A stretch of DNA of 64,000 nt from Hedera helix. Taxonomy: Eukaryota; Streptophyta; Magnoliopsida; Apiales; Araliaceae. This document shows, piece after piece, positions 61,969 to 64,000 of the stretch. Position 1 is the first letter of the stretch, and each line of letters starts with the position of its first letter. The translations under genes and the position numbers were made by a program. The stretch lies in the NCBI GenBank assembly GCA_947179155.2, contig OX359286.1, positions 13,643,913 to 13,707,912 on the forward strand, in the 5' to 3' direction. The notes under the pieces were generated by a model. The model was not told where the DNA came from. It did no database searches and was given only the letters and a program-made list of their open reading frames with translations.

Positions 61969-63304
61969 GGCTGGGGCCAGATTTTTGTGGGCAAACCGCG
62001 GCTGGGGCTAGATTTGGCTGAGAGGTCACGGCCGGGGCCATGGATTCTAGGCTAAAAATCCGGTCGGGTCCACGAATAGGCAAAGTTTAGAAAAATGTTA
62101 TTTTTGACCCAAAATAAAATGTTTTGATACTAAATGATAGAGATAAGTTATATAAATCCTAGATTGATAAAAATAGACTATGAAAAGGGTGTTGTGGTAT
62201 AATGAGATCATGAATGGCATAATATAACATGCATAAAGCTAAGCCAAAGTATGTTTAAGGTTGTGAAAAGGTCGGAAGCAAGCTAGGATGTATTATTAAC
62301 CTATATAAGGTGTAATACATCAAATGTGAAATGATTAGAGATGAATGGTCGTATAATTATGAGTTAAGTTTGTTAAGTTATATTAAGTTATGATCCTATA
62401 ATGATGAATATAGATTGTATGTTTACAGATAGCGCTCGAAGTAGCAAACCAACAAAATGACGGATAACAATGCCAAGCAAGGCAACAAAGGTTAAGTAAA
62501 TAAATGCAGACCAAACAAATGTTCAGACTATAAGGTGCTATTGTTCTATACGAACTGTGTAGTAGTAAAAGATTCGAAACGTGCCTTACGTGCAACTATG
62601 TGATTTAACTATTAAGTGAACTACGTGGCATTCATGTATAACATGATAAAGTAGAGATGCATGGCGCATATTATAAATTGTAAGCATGAAAGGTGTTATC
62701 TGAATTACTTGCTGAGCCTATGTGCTCACCTTTGCCATGAACTAACATTTCAGGTGAATTACGAGAAGACTGGAGGATTCCGGTGCAGCTAAGGTATAGA
62801 CTATTGAATGCATGAAATATGCATGAACAAAGTTGTTATATGTGAAATGTGTATGTAAAGAGATGTTGTAAATCTATAGAGATAGAATTGTATGTATTGT
62901 ATTATTTGATGAAGGGATGGAAAAGTTATATGGTTTGTAATCCATAATGATAATAGTGACTGTAAAGTGTTCCGAGAAATGTTGCAAAAAGGATAAGATA
63001 AATGTATATAAATAGGAATATGTATGATACAAAAATATGTATGCAGGTATATATGAACATGAGCAGGTACAGGAACAGGTATATGTAAATCAGGCCATTT
63101 ATGAATAGGTCATGGCAAAATTTTAATTACAGATTATGTAAATCATGAATATATTTATTTTTTTATAAAATGTAATAGAATAGGTCACAATTTATAAATG
63201 TTTGACCTAAGTTTAATGAAGGGTAAGTGAACGTTGCGATTCTGAGACATGTAAGGAAAATAATCGGATATGATTAAGGAAGGTGGGGATCTCAGGGGGT
63301 CACA
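61969..63304 (+). mobile_element. Family B solo LTR, copy B2, segment 2
   Basis: Resumes B2 after a deletion. It opens with a GC-rich block of GGCTGGGGCCAG-type repeats (61970-62040), then B-type sequence, the hairpin module (62713-62728) with CTAACATTTCAG (62742-62753), and the end CAGGGGGTCACA at 63304. TSD GATAA follows at 63305-63309. Confidence 0.85.
62713..62753 (+). promoter_or_regulatory. Conserved hairpin/acceptor-like module, copy B2
   Basis: TGAGC, loop CTATGT, GCTCA (62724-62728), CTTTGC, then CTAAC (62742-62746) and TTTCAG (62748-62753). CTAAC plus TTTCAG is the form of a plant branch point and 3' splice site. Confidence 0.5.
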
Positions 63305-64000
63305 GATAAAGTTCGAAATAGCAACCCGATGCGAGGAAGGATAGAAAGAACGAACGAGAAGCATAAATGTTATGTATATATAAAGCGTATCAGGCAAGTT
63401 TTTCAGACTTAAGTGTACTAATTGTTCTACGTGAACTATGTGGTAGTTGAAATGTGCACTCTGTGCAACTATGTGTATTAATTGTTAAGTGGAATATGTG
63501 CCATTAAGCATAGCATGGTAGAGTAGAGAATGCATAACGTATAAATATAAATTGTAAGCATGAAATGTGTTATCTAGTTGACTTGCTGAGCCTATGTGCT
63601 CACTTTTGCCATGAACTAACATTTCAGGTAAAAGTACGAGAAGGCCGGAGGTTCCGGTGCGGCTAAAGGTAAAGATTGATGAAAGCATAGATAACTATGA
63701 AAGAAATTTATTATGTGTATCTATGTAATGTGGCTATTCAGATAGTTAAATGTAAACCTACAATGGTAATAAGAGTTATATGGTTTGTAAATTCATAGAG
63801 ATAAATGTGCATTTATGTATTATTCAAAGAAAGGTTGTAACGATGTAAGTTTAATGTAATGTTGTTGGTCGAGTTTTATATGTATTAAACTCGTATGTAT
63901 GGTACAGATGGATGTAAACAGGACTATGTATGGAACAGGCATAAGCAAGCAGGGTTATGTATGTATAGATTAATGATAAAAAATTATTTATAAGATATGA
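63305..64000 (+). mobile_element. Family B LTR, copy B1, segment 3 (runs off the window)
   Basis: Continues B1 after B2 from the repeated GATAA. It parallels B2 from 62424 on: hairpin module at 63587-63602, CTAACATTTCAGGT at 63616-63629, and the CGAGAAGGCCGGAGG-like block. The LTR end is outside the window. Confidence 0.8.

Overview
This window is plant nuclear DNA made almost entirely of nested LTR retrotransposons. The evidence is TG...CA long terminal repeats, 5-bp target-site duplications (TSDs), initiator-tRNA(Met) primer-binding sites, polypurine tracts, and recognisable Ty1/copia and Ty3/gypsy gag-pol remnants. I found no intact host gene, rRNA, tRNA gene or CRISPR array. The species cannot be named; a dicot-like, AT-rich, repeat-rich pericentromeric or intergenic block is the best guess.

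Working family names used here: A (about 3.5-3.9 kb LTRs), B (about 4.2 kb), C (about 4.5 kb), D (3.9 kb chimeric), E (at least 3.3 kb), F (about 1.7-1.8 kb, solo LTR-like) and G (seen only as LTR starts). A, B, C, D and E are diverged relatives of one long-LTR superfamily. They share a TATA box, a GC-rich palindromic block, often an AT-rich tandem array, and a conserved hairpin module near the LTR end. F is distinct.

Left part (1-23140): A1 LTR (+) ends at 3074 and faces A2 LTR (-, 3340-6880), giving a 3-kb inverted pair. A2 interrupts the 3' LTR of a family B element that runs on the minus strand (5' LTR 10678-14854, PBS, 1.9-kb noncoding interior, PPT, 3' LTR 8773 leftwards). That element sits in E1 LTR (to 18204), which is followed by a PBS, a short leader, a G fragment and E2 LTR (to 23140, interrupted by F1).

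Middle (23141-37611): a broken Ty3/gypsy Tat-type pol lies on the plus strand in three pieces, split by F2 (TSD AAACA/GAACA) and by D (TSD ACTTT). D is itself split by solo LTR C1 (TSD CCGCC). An unassigned 1.3-kb LTR-like stretch and a degraded copia pol follow.

Right part (37612-64000): LTR B1 (+) is interrupted by C2 and by a second LTR, B2 (TSD GATAA). B2 holds a nearly complete Ty1/copia element (-) whose 1,322-codon gag-pol frame has four stop codons and no frameshift. The copia leader holds F3 (TSD GGTCT), and F3 holds solo LTR A3 (TSD GCATT). Counting the host copia remnant, this is a six-layer stack that can be read from the TSDs.
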